Below, piece after piece: positions 8,336-17,118 of a stretch of DNA of 64,000 bases (position 1 is the stretch's first letter; each line of letters starts with the position of its first letter). This DNA is from Bacteroidales bacterium. GTDB taxonomy: Bacteria; Bacteroidota; Bacteroidia; Bacteroidales; WCHB1-69. The position numbers and the translations under genes were made by a program. Location of the stretch: the NCBI GenBank assembly GCA_017549765.1, contig JAFYNM010000035.1:1-64000 (forward strand), written 5' to 3'. The notes beneath the pieces are model-generated. The model was not told the DNA's origin. It worked only from the letters and a program-made list of their open reading frames with translations, and made no database searches.

Positions 8336-9202
8336 ATGAGAAGAACCATCTTAATCACGGGAGCAAACGGCCAACTCGGTCGGTGTTTACAGGATCTCTT
8401 GCGCGGGCAGGACGATTGTCAAGTCTATTGCACGGATATCGACACCTTGGACATCTGTCAGGAAGAACAGGTGAAGCGGTTTCTGGAAGCGCATCCCGTG
8501 GACATCATCATTAACGCGGCGGCCTACACGGCGGTGGACAAGGCCGAGGACGATGTCGAGATGGCCTATCGCATCAATCGCGATGCCGTGGCGAACTTAT
8601 CGCAGGCGGCGGCCAAGCACCACGCTTTCTTGGTGCATGTCTCCACCGACTATGTCTTTGACGGTCTTTCCAACCGTCCCTATACGGAGCTGGACACCCC
8701 GCGGCCCATGTCGGTCTATGGCAGTTCCAAGCTGGCCGGCGAGGAGGCCATGCGGGAGAGTGGCTGCCAGGGCGTGATCATCCGTACCTCGTGGCTCTAT
8801 TCCGAATACGGGCACAACTTCGTCAAGACCATGCTCAAGCTCGGAGCGGAACGAGAGACCTTGTCGGTAGTCTATGACCAGATCGGAGCTCCGACGTATG
8901 CGGGAGACCTGGCGAAGGCCATTTTAACGATTTGCCAGGAACCTAAGAACCAGAAAGGGGTGGAATTGTATCATTTCGCCAACGAGGGCTGCATCTGTTG
9001 GTTCGAGTTCACGAAAGCCATCTTTGAAATCGCCGGAATCCGATGCGCCGTCAAGGCCATTTTGACATCAGAATATCCGACAAAAGCGCAGAGACCCGCC
9101 TATTCTCTCTTCAATTTGAACAAAATCAAAAAAGATTACGGCTTGGACATCCCGTATTGGAGAGAAAGTTTAAAGGTGATTATCAGCAAGTTATGCGAAT
9201 AA
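8336..9202 (+). CDS. rfbD: dTDP-4-dehydrorhamnose reductase
   Basis: 288 aa, normal length for RfbD/RmlD. The Rossmann NAD(P)-binding motif TGANGQLGRCL is at residues 8-18, HVSTDYVFDG near residue 101, and the catalytic YGSSK around residues 127-131. It reduces dTDP-6-deoxy-L-lyxo-4-hexulose to dTDP-L-rhamnose for cell-surface polysaccharide. The other rfb genes are not in the window. The ATG follows the right arm of the four-helix-bundle element by only a base, so the insertion may have replaced its native leader. Confidence 0.92.
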   Translation: MRRTILITGANGQLGRCLQDLLRGQDDCQVYCTDIDTLDICQEEQVKRFLEAHPVDIIINAAAYTAVDKAEDDVEMAYRINRDAVANLSQAAAKHHAFLVHVSTDYVFDGLSNRPYTELDTPRPMSVYGSSKLAGEEAMRESGCQGVIIRTSWLYSEYGHNFVKTMLKLGAERETLSVVYDQIGAPTYAGDLAKAILTICQEPKNQKGVELYHFANEGCICWFEFTKAIFEIAGIRCAVKAILTSEYPTKAQRPAYSLFNLNKIKKDYGLDIPYWRESLKVIISKLCE

Positions 9203-9246
9203 AAAAATTTTTTAGACAAAAAAGTAACACAATCCAAAAAATATTG

Positions 9247-9254
9247 TATTTTTG
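9247..9254 (+). promoter_or_regulatory. -7 promoter box for tRNA-Thr and tuf
   Basis: TATTTTTG, 50 bases before the tRNA-Thr; no second box is evident between the tRNA and tuf, so they are probably co-transcribed. Confidence 0.6.
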
Positions 9255-9303
9255 CCAGCCTTTTGAACCGAAATGAAAGCGGGGCAAAAAACGAGGCAAA
9301 AAA

Positions 9304-9375
9304 GCCGTTGTAGCTCAGTGGTAGAGTACATCCTTGGTAAGGATGGGGTCATGAGTTCAACTCTCATCAACGGCT
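9304..9375 (+). tRNA. tRNA-Thr (GGT)
   Basis: Complete cloverleaf: acceptor GCCGTTG pairs with CAACGGC, the anticodon stem is CATCC/GGATG with loop TTGGTAA (anticodon GGT), and the T loop is TTCAACT. The CCA end is not encoded. It lies 47 bases before tuf. Confidence 0.95.
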
Positions 9376-9422
9376 CTACTTTTATGTAGTAAACTAAAGT
9401 ATAAACGAAAATTTAATAAGCA

Positions 9423-10610
9423 ATGGCAAAAGAAAAATTTGAACGTACTAAACCCCACGTTAACGTGGGTACCATTGGTCACATCGACCACGGCAAAACG
9501 ACCTTAACTGCTGCCATCACCACCGTTTTGGCAAACCAAGGTCTTTCCGAGGTTAGATCTTTCGACTCCATCGACAATGCTCCTGAGGAGAAAGAGCGTG
9601 GTATTACCATTAATACCGCTCACATCGAGTATCAAACCGCTACGCGTCACTACGCACACGTTGACTGTCCGGGTCACGCCGACTATGTGAAGAACATGGT
9701 AACGGGTGCTGCCCAGATGGATGGTGCTATCCTCGTTGTGGCTGCTACCGATGGTCCGATGCCTCAGACTCGTGAGCACATCCTGTTGGCAAAGCAAGTC
9801 GGTGTGCCGAGAATGGTTGTATTTATGAACAAAGTTGACTTGGTTGACGACCCTGAGTTGTTAGACCTCGTTGAAATGGAGATTCGTGACCTCTTGTCCT
9901 TCTACGGATTTGACGGCGACAACAGCCCGGTGATCCGCGGTTCCGCTCTTGGTGGTTTGAACCTCGAGCCGAAGTGGGTTGAGAAGATCATGGAACTCAT
10001 GGACGCTGTGGATACTTGGATTCCGCTGCCTCCGCGTGATGTAGATAAAGATTTCTTGATGCCTGTAGAGGATGTCTTCTCTATTACTGGTCGTGGTACC
10101 GTGGCTACCGGTCGTATCGAGACTGGTGTGATCCACACTTCCGACCCTGTTGACATCATCGGTATGGGTGCCGAGAAGCTGAAATCCGTCGTTACTGGTG
10201 TGGAGATGTTCCGCAAGATCCTCGACGAAGGTGAAGCTGGTGACAACGTAGGTTTGTTGCTCCGTGGTATCGACAAGGACGAGATCCGTCGTGGTATGGT
10301 TATCGCGAAACCGGGTTCCATCCATCCTCACAAGAAATTCAAAGCTTCTGTGTATGTTTTGAAGAAAGAAGAAGGTGGTCGTCACACTCCGTTTGGCAAC
10401 AACTATCGTCCTCAATTCTACTTCCGTACAACGGACGTTACCGGTGCTATCACGCTGCCTGCTGGCGTTGAGATGTGTATGCCTGGTGATAACGTAGAGA
10501 TCACGGTTGATCTGCTTTCCGAGATCGCTCTGAACATGAACCTCCGTTTCGCTATCCGTGAGGGTGGTCGTACGGTCGGAGCTGGTCAGATCACTGAGAT
10601 CCTGGACTAA
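9423..10610 (+). CDS. tuf: Elongation factor Tu
   Basis: 395 aa, full length. GTPase motifs are GHIDHGKT (G1), DCPGH (G3) and NKVD (G4), followed by the beta-barrel domains II and III ending [10 protein letters not shown]. It delivers aminoacyl-tRNA to the ribosome. Codon use is visibly biased, as expected for a highly expressed gene. It sits between tRNA-Thr and tRNA-Trp, but the usual continuation into secE, nusG and the rpl/rpo genes is absent. Confidence 0.98.
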   Translation: MAKEKFERTKPHVNVGTIGHIDHGKTTLTAAITTVLANQGLSEVRSFDSIDNAPEEKERGITINTAHIEYQTATRHYAHVDCPGHADYVKNMVTGAAQMDGAILVVAATDGPMPQTREHILLAKQVGVPRMVVFMNKVDLVDDPELLDLVEMEIRDLLSFYGFDGDNSPVIRGSALGGLNLEPKWVEKIMELMDAVDTWIPLPPRDVDKDFLMPVEDVFSITGRGTVATGRIETGVIHTSDPVDIIGMGAEKLKSVVTGVEMFRKILDEGEAGDNVGLLLRGIDKDEIRRGMVIAKPGSIHPHKKFKASVYVLKKEEGGRHTPFGNNYRPQFYFRTTDVTGAITLPAGVEMCMPGDNVEITVDLLSEIALNMNLRFAIREGGRTVGAGQITEILD

Positions 10611-10635
10611 GAGTCACACCTACATCAAAACAACA

Positions 10636-10662
10636 AGAAAGGGGCTGAACAGGCCCCTTCTT
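10636..10662 (+). terminator. Terminator-like hairpin after tuf
   Basis: AAGGGGC and GCCCCTT pair around loop TGAACAG, followed by CTTT. The short T run means it could be leaky and allow reading into tRNA-Trp. Confidence 0.55.
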
Positions 10663-10663
10663 T

Positions 10664-10737
10664 AGGGGAATAGTTTAATGGTAGAATGACGGTCTCCAAA
10701 ACCGCTGATGGGAGTTCGATTCTCTCTTCCCCTGCCA
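10664..10737 (+). tRNA. tRNA-Trp (CCA)
   Basis: The acceptor arms AGGGGAA and TTCCCCT pair; the anticodon loop CTCCAAA gives anticodon CCA; the T loop is TTCGATT. The 3' CCA is encoded. It follows tuf by 53 bases, the usual position in Bacteroidota. Confidence 0.93.
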
Positions 10738-10738
10738 A

Positions 10739-10767
10739 GAGCCCGATTAACAGTCGGGCTTTTTTTA
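10739..10767 (+). terminator. Rho-independent terminator after tRNA-Trp
   Basis: AGCCCGA and TCGGGCT form a stem around TTAACAG, followed by seven T. It ends the tuf/tRNA-Trp transcript where secE-nusG would normally follow. Confidence 0.85.
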
Positions 10768-10941
10768 TGGTATAATCTGCGTAAAACAAATAGCACGCAG
10801 ATCCCGCAAATCGACGCAAAGGCATCGAGGCAATTTTATGATTCAGCGCCCAGCAGAACAGTTGGAGCAGACGTCAAAAAGCAGGCCGTGGAAGACTGGA
10901 AAAAATATTGCCAAAGTGTTGAAAAATCAAAAAAATATTCC

Positions 10942-10949
10942 TATTTTTG
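10942..10949 (+). promoter_or_regulatory. -7 promoter box for the hydrogenase operon
   Basis: TATTTTTG, 100 bases before the first operon gene and 3 bases before a strong hairpin. Confidence 0.65.
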
Positions 10950-10951
10950 CA

Positions 10952-10986
10952 CCGCCTAAAAAGTGTCATGCTCTTAGGCGGTTTTT
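10952..10986 (+). promoter_or_regulatory. Leader hairpin with T tract (possible attenuator) of the hydrogenase operon
   Basis: CCGCCTAA (10952-10959) pairs perfectly with TTAGGCGG (10974-10981) and is followed directly by TTTTT. It starts at or next to the expected transcription start. The shape is that of an intrinsic terminator, so it may stop part of the transcription or protect the 5' end. No metabolite aptamer is recognised in the 55 bases between it and the ATG. Confidence 0.6.
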
Positions 10987-11041
10987 CGTGTAACGAATTA
11001 ACTACAAATAAATTATCAACAACTTACAAAAACAACATTGT

Positions 11042-11440
11042 ATGGAAAAGATTAAATCTTTGGCAGATCTCAAAAAGAAGAGAGAACAACTCCAATCGAT
11101 GGTCGGCCTCCGCGAAAATGGCGACAACGCCGAGAACCTGGTTCAGGTCAAGGTTGCCATGGCTACCTGCGGTATCGCTTCCGGTGCCAAGCAGACGATG
11201 GAAGCCATCATTGAAGAGTGCAAAAACCAAAATGTGAAGGCCGTCGTCACCCAGACGGGCTGCATGGGCTATTGCTATGCAGAACCCACCGTCGAGGTGA
11301 AAAAACCCGGTTCCGACCCGATCGTGTTCGGTCATGTGGACGTTCAGAAGGCAAACGACCTCGTGAACAAATACATCCTGACCGGTGAAATCCTTGAGGG
11401 TGTCATCCCTGTAAATTACGAGAAAATTGAAAATAAATAA
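11042..11440 (+). CDS. Thioredoxin-like [2Fe-2S] ferredoxin of the hydrogenase operon
   Basis: 132 aa. After a helical N-terminus there is a thioredoxin-like [2Fe-2S] fold with cysteines in MATCGIASG (near residue 43) and TGCMGYCYAEP (near residues 78-82). Such small proteins often precede the NuoF-like subunit in bifurcating hydrogenase and NADH-dehydrogenase-like operons and probably carry electrons within the complex. It lies 14 bases before hydB and is first in a four-gene operon. Whether it is a stable subunit cannot be told from the sequence. Confidence 0.8.
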   Translation: MEKIKSLADLKKKREQLQSMVGLRENGDNAENLVQVKVAMATCGIASGAKQTMEAIIEECKNQNVKAVVTQTGCMGYCYAEPTVEVKKPGSDPIVFGHVDVQKANDLVNKYILTGEILEGVIPVNYEKIENK

Positions 11441-11454
11441 CAAGGAGGTTTCTG

Positions 11455-13248
11455 ATGGCAAACTATAAATATCACATATTGCTCTGCGGTGGTACGGGAT
11501 GTACCGCTTCAGAAAGCCCAAAGATCAAAGCTAACTTCGAAAGCATCTTGGCTGAGAAGAATCTTACGGATGATGTTCAGGTGGTGGCTACCGGTTGCTT
11601 CGGCTTCTGCGAGAAAGGCCCGATCGTGAAGATCCTCCCCGACAACACTTTCTACACCCAGGTGAAACCTGAGGACTGCAGAGAGATCGTCGATGAGCAC
11701 ATCATCAAAGGTAGAAAAGTGCAACGCCTGTTGTACGAGAACCCTGAGGACAAGGAGCACATCTCCGACTCCAAGCACATGGGCTTCTACAAGAAACAGA
11801 TGCGTATCGCTTTGCGCAACTGCGGTTTCATCGATCCTGAAAACATCGACGAATACATCGCACGCGACGGTTACAAGGCATTGGCTTCCGTGTTGGAGCA
11901 GAATGACCCGATGGCTACCATCGACGTGATGAAGAAATCCGGTCTTCGTGGCCGTGGCGGTGCCGGCTTCCCGACAGGTTTGAAATGGGAGCTCTGCCGC
12001 AAGAACGAGGCCGACCAGAAATATATGATCTGTAACGCTGACGAGGGTGACCCCGGTGCCTTCATGGATCGTTCCATCTTGGAAGGTGACCCGCACACCC
12101 TGATCGAGGCTATGGCCATCGGTGGTTTCTGTATTGGCGCCACCAAGGGTCTGGTCTATATCCGTGCCGAGTACCCGCTGGCAATCCACCGTTTGCAGGT
12201 GGCTCTGGGTCAGGCTCGTGAGTATGGTCTGTTAGGCGACAACATCTTCGGTACAGACTTCAGCTTCGACATCGAGCTTCGCTATGGTGCCGGCGCATTC
12301 GTCTGTGGTGAGGAGACCGCTTTGATCCACTCCATGGAAGGCAAGCGCGGTGAGCCTACCTTCAAACCCCCGTTCCCTGCACAAGAGGGTTATCTCAAGA
12401 AACCGTCCAACGTGAACAACGTAGAGACCTTCGCCAACGTGCCCGTCATCATCAACAAGGGCTGGGAGTGGTTCTCCTCCATCGGCACCGAGAAGTCCAA
12501 AGGTACGAAGGTGTTCGCATTGGCTGGCCAGATCAACAACGTGGGTCTTATCGAGGTTCCTATGGGCATCACCCTTCGTGAGGTCATCTACGAAATCGGC
12601 GGTGGCATCAAGGGCGGCAAGAAGTTCAAAGCCGTTCAAACCGGCGGTCCTTCCGGCGGCTGCTTGACCGAGAAGTTCCTCGACACCCCTATCGACTATG
12701 ACAACCTGATCGCTGCTGGCTCCATGATGGGCTCCGGTGGTATGATCGTCATGGACGAGACCAGCTGTATGGTCTCCGTGGCGAAGTTCTACCTCGACTT
12801 CACCGTGGAAGAGTCCTGCGGTAAATGTACCCCTTGCCGTATCGGCAACAAGAGACTCTATGAGCTTCTTGACAAGATCACGAAAGGCCAAGGCACCATG
12901 GATGACCTGGATCAGCTCAAGAACCTGAGCCGTGTCATCAAGGACACCGCACTCTGCGGATTGGGCCAGACCTCCCCGAACCCGGTATTGTCCACCATCG
13001 ACAACTTCTGGGACGAGTATGTGGCACACGTGAAAGACAAAAAGTGCCCGGCTGGTCAATGTAAAGCTCTGAAACAGTATGTCATTGATCCTGAGAAGTG
13101 CAAAGGCTGTACCGCATGTGCCCGCAATTGTCCTGTTGGCGCCATCAAGGGTACGGTTAAGATGCCGCACGAGATCAACCAAGAGATCTGTATCAAGTGT
13201 GGTACCTGTATCGAGAAATGTAAGTTTAATGCAATTAGTATCATTTAA
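11455..13248 (+). CDS. hydB: Electron-bifurcating hydrogenase beta subunit (NuoF-like)
   Basis: 597 aa. Domains in order: an N-terminal thioredoxin-like [2Fe-2S] module (LLCGGTGCTAS; GCFGFCEKG); a NuoF core with NADH/FMN motifs GLRGRGGAGFPTGLKW (near residue 165) and NADEGDPGAFMDR; a [4Fe-4S] site ESCGKCTPCRIG at residues 452-463; and a C-terminal pair of [4Fe-4S] clusters (CKGCTACARNCP from about 549, CIKCGTCIEKCK). This extended architecture is that of HydB rather than plain NuoF. It exchanges electrons with NAD(H) at the flavin. A good ribosome-binding sequence, AAGGAGG, is present (11441-11447). Confidence 0.93.
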   Translation: MANYKYHILLCGGTGCTASESPKIKANFESILAEKNLTDDVQVVATGCFGFCEKGPIVKILPDNTFYTQVKPEDCREIVDEHIIKGRKVQRLLYENPEDKEHISDSKHMGFYKKQMRIALRNCGFIDPENIDEYIARDGYKALASVLEQNDPMATIDVMKKSGLRGRGGAGFPTGLKWELCRKNEADQKYMICNADEGDPGAFMDRSILEGDPHTLIEAMAIGGFCIGATKGLVYIRAEYPLAIHRLQVALGQAREYGLLGDNIFGTDFSFDIELRYGAGAFVCGEETALIHSMEGKRGEPTFKPPFPAQEGYLKKPSNVNNVETFANVPVIINKGWEWFSSIGTEKSKGTKVFALAGQINNVGLIEVPMGITLREVIYEIGGGIKGGKKFKAVQTGGPSGGCLTEKFLDTPIDYDNLIAAGSMMGSGGMIVMDETSCMVSVAKFYLDFTVEESCGKCTPCRIGNKRLYELLDKITKGQGTMDDLDQLKNLSRVIKDTALCGLGQTSPNPVLSTIDNFWDEYVAHVKDKKCPAGQCKALKQYVIDPEKCKGCTACARNCPVGAIKGTVKMPHEINQEICIKCGTCIEKCKFNAISII

Positions 13249-13262
13249 AAAGGGGTTTCACT

Positions 13263-15044
13263 ATGGATATGATAAAATTAACAATAGATAACAGAGAAGT
13301 CGAAGTGCCGAAAGGTACGACTATTCTTAAAGCGGCTCAGACCATTGGCATCAACATTCCCACCCTCTGCCATTTTGAGCTGGAAGGACTTGGCGTCCAC
13401 AACAAACCGGGCAGCTGCCGTATTTGTGTAGTAGAGGTTGCCGGCCGTAGAAACTTAGCTCCGGCCTGTATCACCGAAGTCATGCCCGACATGGTGGTCA
13501 AAACCAACTCTATGCGCGTCATCAACGCACGTAGAACGGTGTTGGAGCTCATGCTCTCCGACCACCCCAACGATTGCTTACAATGTGCCAAGAACGGTCG
13601 CTGCGAGCTCCAGAAGCTGGCCATCCGTTTCGGCATCCGCCAAAACCCGTATGTGGGCGGCGAGCAGTCCAACTACCAAATCGAGGTCTCTCCCTCTATC
13701 ATCCGCGACATGAACAAGTGCGTCATGTGTCGTCGTTGCGAGACGATGTGTAACGAGATGCAGACGGTAGGCGCTCTTTCCGCTATCGAGCGTGGTTTCC
13801 CGGCAGTGGTCTCCACCGCCTTCAACCAGCACCTGGAGGATTCTCCGTGTTCCTTCTGCGGTCAGTGTGTTGCCGTATGTCCTGTCGGCGCCCTCACCGA
13901 GGTGGACCACACCCCGAAGATTCTCCGCGCCATCATGGACGAGAAGAAGAAGACCGTTGTCCAAGTGGCTCCCGCTGTGCGTGTGGCTCTGGGCGAGGAA
14001 TTCGGCATGAAGCCGGGCACCATCGTGACGGGCAAAATGGTTACCGCCCTCAAGATGTTAGGCTTCGACTATGTATTCGACACCGATTGGTCTGCCGACT
14101 TGACGATCATGGAAGAGGGTACCGAGCTCATCGGCCGTCTGACCAAGTTCTTAAACGGCGACAAGGATGTGAAACTCCCGATCCTGACCTCCTGCTGTCC
14201 TGCATGGGTCAACTTCTTCGAGCACCACTTCCCGGAGATGAAGGAGCTTCCTTCCACCGCCAAGTCTCCGCAACAGATGTTCGGCGCCATCGCGAAGTCC
14301 TATTTCGCAGAGAAGATCGGCATCAGCCGCGAGGATATGATCAGCGTTTCCGTGATGCCTTGCTTGGCTAAGAAATACGAATGCAGCCGTGACGAGTTCA
14401 AGGTGAATGGCAATCCCGATGTGGACTACTCCATCTCCACCCGCGAGCTGGCCAGCATGATCAAGCAAGCCAACATCGACCTCGCCCAGCTTCCTGAGAG
14501 CGAGTTCGACAGCCCTCTGGGCGAGTCCACCGGTGCTGCCGTCATTTTCGGTACCACGGGTGGTGTGATCGAGGCTGCTGTTCGTACAGCATACGAGGTC
14601 ATCACCAAGAAATCACTTCCGAAGATCGACTTCGAAGAGCTCCGTGGTCTGGAAGGCATCCGTTCTGCCACTATCGATGTGGACGGCCTCAAGCTGAACA
14701 TCGGTATCGCTCACGGTCTGAAGAACGCTCGTAAACTGTTAGAGGACATCAAGGCTGGCAAGTGCAACTTCCACGCCATCGAGATCATGGCCTGCCCCGG
14801 CGGCTGTATCGACGGTGCCGGTCAACCTCTGCACCATGGCAACAGCGACATCATCAAAGCTCGTTGGGAAGCCATCTACAGAGCCGACAAAGAGATGCCG
14901 ATCCGTAAATCTCACGAGAACCCGTCCATCCAGGCTATCTACAAAGAGTACCTGGGCGAACCTTGCGGTCACAAGTCTCACGAACTGCTGCACACCCACT
15001 ATTTCGACAGACAAACAGTGGTTGAAGTTGGTTCGGATAAATAA
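13263..15044 (+). CDS. hydA: [FeFe] hydrogenase catalytic subunit
   Basis: 593 aa. The N-terminus is a plant-type [2Fe-2S] ferredoxin domain (GSCRICVVEV), followed by the His-ligated cluster region (LQCAKNGRCELQ) and two [4Fe-4S] clusters (CVMCRRCETMC; CSFCGQCVAVCPVG). The H-cluster motifs are complete: TSCCPAWV (L1, from about 308), MPCLAKKYE (L2, about 364) and MACPGGCIDGAGQP (L3, about 508). This is a multi-cluster group A enzyme which, with HydB and HydC beside it, should couple H2 formation to both NADH and reduced ferredoxin. The maturases hydE, hydF and hydG are not in the window. Confidence 0.95.
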   Translation: MDMIKLTIDNREVEVPKGTTILKAAQTIGINIPTLCHFELEGLGVHNKPGSCRICVVEVAGRRNLAPACITEVMPDMVVKTNSMRVINARRTVLELMLSDHPNDCLQCAKNGRCELQKLAIRFGIRQNPYVGGEQSNYQIEVSPSIIRDMNKCVMCRRCETMCNEMQTVGALSAIERGFPAVVSTAFNQHLEDSPCSFCGQCVAVCPVGALTEVDHTPKILRAIMDEKKKTVVQVAPAVRVALGEEFGMKPGTIVTGKMVTALKMLGFDYVFDTDWSADLTIMEEGTELIGRLTKFLNGDKDVKLPILTSCCPAWVNFFEHHFPEMKELPSTAKSPQQMFGAIAKSYFAEKIGISREDMISVSVMPCLAKKYECSRDEFKVNGNPDVDYSISTRELASMIKQANIDLAQLPESEFDSPLGESTGAAVIFGTTGGVIEAAVRTAYEVITKKSLPKIDFEELRGLEGIRSATIDVDGLKLNIGIAHGLKNARKLLEDIKAGKCNFHAIEIMACPGGCIDGAGQPLHHGNSDIIKARWEAIYRADKEMPIRKSHENPSIQAIYKEYLGEPCGHKSHELLHTHYFDRQTVVEVGSDK

Positions 15045-15071
15045 TGTCAAACAATCTAAAAAAGAAAGATT

Positions 15072-15560
15072 ATGCAACAAAAAATTATAGTTCCGATCAA
15101 GAAAGAAGTTCGCGATAAGATTATTGAGATCTGCAACAAATTCAACAACAATCCCGGCGAACTGATCAACGTGTTACACGAGACACAAGGCTTCCTCGGC
15201 TACTTGCCCGCTGAAGCCCAAGAGTTGATTGCAGAGCAACTTCACACCTCCACTGCAACAGTCTATGGTGTGGTCTCCTTCTACTCATTCTTCACCATGA
15301 ACCCGAAGGGCAAGCACCCCGTATCCGTATGTCTGGGTACCGCTTGCTACGTCCGTGGTGCTGAGAAGATCCTCGAGTCCTTCGAGAAAGAGCTGGGCAT
15401 CATGCCTGGCCAAACCGACAAGGACGGCCTCTTCTCCCTCACCTCCCTGCGTTGCGTAGGCGCATGCGGTCTGGCTCCTGTAGCCCTCGTAGGCGACAAG
15501 GTCTATGGCCGTCTCGCCCCCGCCGACATCAAGGGTATCGTGAAAGAATACAGAGCGTAA
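15072..15560 (+). CDS. hydC: Electron-bifurcating hydrogenase gamma subunit (NuoE-like)
   Basis: 162 aa, normal for NuoE/HydC. A helical N-terminal part (VLHETQGFLGYLPAEAQELI) precedes a thioredoxin-like [2Fe-2S] domain with ligands in CLGTACYVRGA and RCVGACGLAPV. It completes the HydABC set as the last gene of the operon and is followed by a strong terminator. It should pass electrons from the HydB flavin towards HydA. Confidence 0.93.
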   Translation: MQQKIIVPIKKEVRDKIIEICNKFNNNPGELINVLHETQGFLGYLPAEAQELIAEQLHTSTATVYGVVSFYSFFTMNPKGKHPVSVCLGTACYVRGAEKILESFEKELGIMPGQTDKDGLFSLTSLRCVGACGLAPVALVGDKVYGRLAPADIKGIVKEYRA

Positions 15561-15581
15561 TCAACCCTTACGCATACTTCC

Positions 15582-15617
15582 AAAGAGAGTGTCAACATTG
15601 GCACTCTCTTTTTTTAT
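15582..15617 (+). terminator. Rho-independent terminator of the hydrogenase operon
   Basis: AAAGAGAGTG pairs with CACTCTCTTT around a ten-base loop, followed by a T run. Confidence 0.9.
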
Positions 15618-15691
15618 TATACATCCACCCTGCCCAGACCCCGCTGAGACAGTTTTTTTTCAACATTGGAAACAAGATAGAGTATTTTTAC

Positions 15692-15699
15692 TATCTTTG
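15692..15699 (+). promoter_or_regulatory. -7 promoter box for corA
   Basis: TATCTTTG, 75 bases before the corA ATG. Confidence 0.6.
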
Positions 15700-15773
15700 C
15701 GGTTCCAAAAATTCATTACCGCAATGTAACAGATTCAGATCGTCTAATCCATTAAAAGAAAGGAGGTTATACT

Positions 15774-16682
15774 ATGGTTGACACCATCGATTTCGGCACA
15801 TACAAATGGCACCATATCACTGATCCCACCGTAGAGGATTTGGATTTCCTCAGAGATAACTTCCACTTCCACCCATTGGACATAGACGACTGCTCCAGTT
15901 TCGTACAACGTCCCAAGATCGATAGTTACGATGACTATCACTTCATCGTGCTGCATTTCCCTTTGTTTGACAAACGCACCAATCTGGTGAGGACAGAAGA
16001 GACCAAGATCTTCTGGGGACAGGAGTTTCTCATCACCGTGGGCAATTCCCACTATGTGGTCCAGGAACTGTTCAATTACACCAAGATCCATCCAGAGCCT
16101 GAAGACGACGAGGACATCAGCGGCACCTCCGATGCCACGCTCTATCACATCCTCTACAGCATGATGAAAGAGACCTTCTTGCTGGTGGAAAGAATGGGGT
16201 CTGAACTGGATGTCATCAACCGCGAACTTTTCAGCATCAAATCGGAAAAGATTATTGAGCAGATTTCCCGTTTCCGCAAAAACATCATCCAGTTGAACAC
16301 CATGTTCAAGCCGCAACTCCGCATGTTCAAAGCCTTTGAAAGCGGCGATGTGGGCTTTGCCGACGACATGGAAGAGTACTGGGGCAACATCTTGGACTTC
16401 TACCAGAAGATGTGGGATATGATCGACGACTATGGCGAATTGGTAGATGGCCTGTCGAGCACCTTCGACTCGTTGCAGACCAACAAGACCAACGAGATCA
16501 TGCGCATGCTGACCATCATCTCCACCATTGTGCTGCCTCTGACCTTCATCAGCGGCTTGTACGGCATGAACGTGCGCCTGCCATTCGCAGAATCTCCCTT
16601 TGCCTTCTGGATTGTCATGATTATCTGTGTCAGCATCCTCGTCATCCTATTGTTCTTCTTCATCAAAAAGAAATGGATGTGA
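15774..16682 (+). CDS. corA: CorA-family divalent metal transporter
   Basis: 302 aa. A long soluble N-terminal domain with acidic helices is followed by two C-terminal membrane helices. The pore signature YGMN lies in ISGLYGMNVRLPF at the end of the first helix, and the C-terminus is basic (FFIKKKWM). CorA pentamers take up Mg2+ or related metals. Unusually for this window, a strong Shine-Dalgarno (AAAGGAGG) precedes the ATG. The last 10 bases overlap the next gene. Confidence 0.9.
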   Translation: MVDTIDFGTYKWHHITDPTVEDLDFLRDNFHFHPLDIDDCSSFVQRPKIDSYDDYHFIVLHFPLFDKRTNLVRTEETKIFWGQEFLITVGNSHYVVQELFNYTKIHPEPEDDEDISGTSDATLYHILYSMMKETFLLVERMGSELDVINRELFSIKSEKIIEQISRFRKNIIQLNTMFKPQLRMFKAFESGDVGFADDMEEYWGNILDFYQKMWDMIDDYGELVDGLSSTFDSLQTNKTNEIMRMLTIISTIVLPLTFISGLYGMNVRLPFAESPFAFWIVMIICVSILVILLFFFIKKKWM

Positions 16683-17113
16683 AGGCTGACATGTTTCAGG
16701 TTGAACTTCACATAGAGATGTTGGAGGAGGGCAATTATCACACCATCCTCTATGGGACACTTGGCGGCATCCGGCTGCGTATGGTACTGGACACCGGTGC
16801 TTCCCATTCCTGCATTGACGCAGAAATAGCACGCACATTCTTCCCAGACTTGGTTGTGTCAGACAATGAAGGCGTGAATGCCGGCATCGGCGGGAACGAC
16901 TTCAGCGTTCAGATAGCCGACTTCCCCGACTTCACACTTGGCGATTACCGTCAGCCCATGCTGACCAACCTGGCGGTAGTGGACATGTCGCATATCAATG
17001 TGGCATACAGAACTCTCAAAAAGAACCCCATACAGATGATTTTGGGCAACGATTTCCTCATCGAGCACCATGCTGTCATCCATTATGGTGAAAACCGTCT
17101 ATATTTCCAATAA
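16673..17113 (+). CDS. Retropepsin-like (clan AA) aspartic protease
   Basis: 146 aa from the ATG at 16673; an alternative ATG is at 16691. A single DTGA motif sits in LRMVLDTGASHSCID (near residue 40), followed by GIGG and, near the end, MILGNDFLIEHH. One Asp per chain means it must work as a dimer, like retroviral proteases. There is no signal peptide, so it is probably cytoplasmic. It overlaps corA by 10 bases and is 5 bases from ruvC, so the three are likely one transcript. Substrate unknown. Confidence 0.75.
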   Translation: MDVKADMFQVELHIEMLEEGNYHTILYGTLGGIRLRMVLDTGASHSCIDAEIARTFFPDLVVSDNEGVNAGIGGNDFSVQIADFPDFTLGDYRQPMLTNLAVVDMSHINVAYRTLKKNPIQMILGNDFLIEHHAVIHYGENRLYFQ

Positions 17114-17118
17114 CGACT

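Noticed and set aside
10768-10941. Possible small gene or second RNA between tRNA-Trp and the hydrogenase promoter
   Set aside because: No start codon with plausible product and no stable fold besides the flanking hairpins was seen.
16412-16672. N-terminal extension of the aspartic protease into the corA gene
   Set aside because: The extension is an out-of-frame translation of corA; the ATG at 16673 gives a normal-length retropepsin-like protein.
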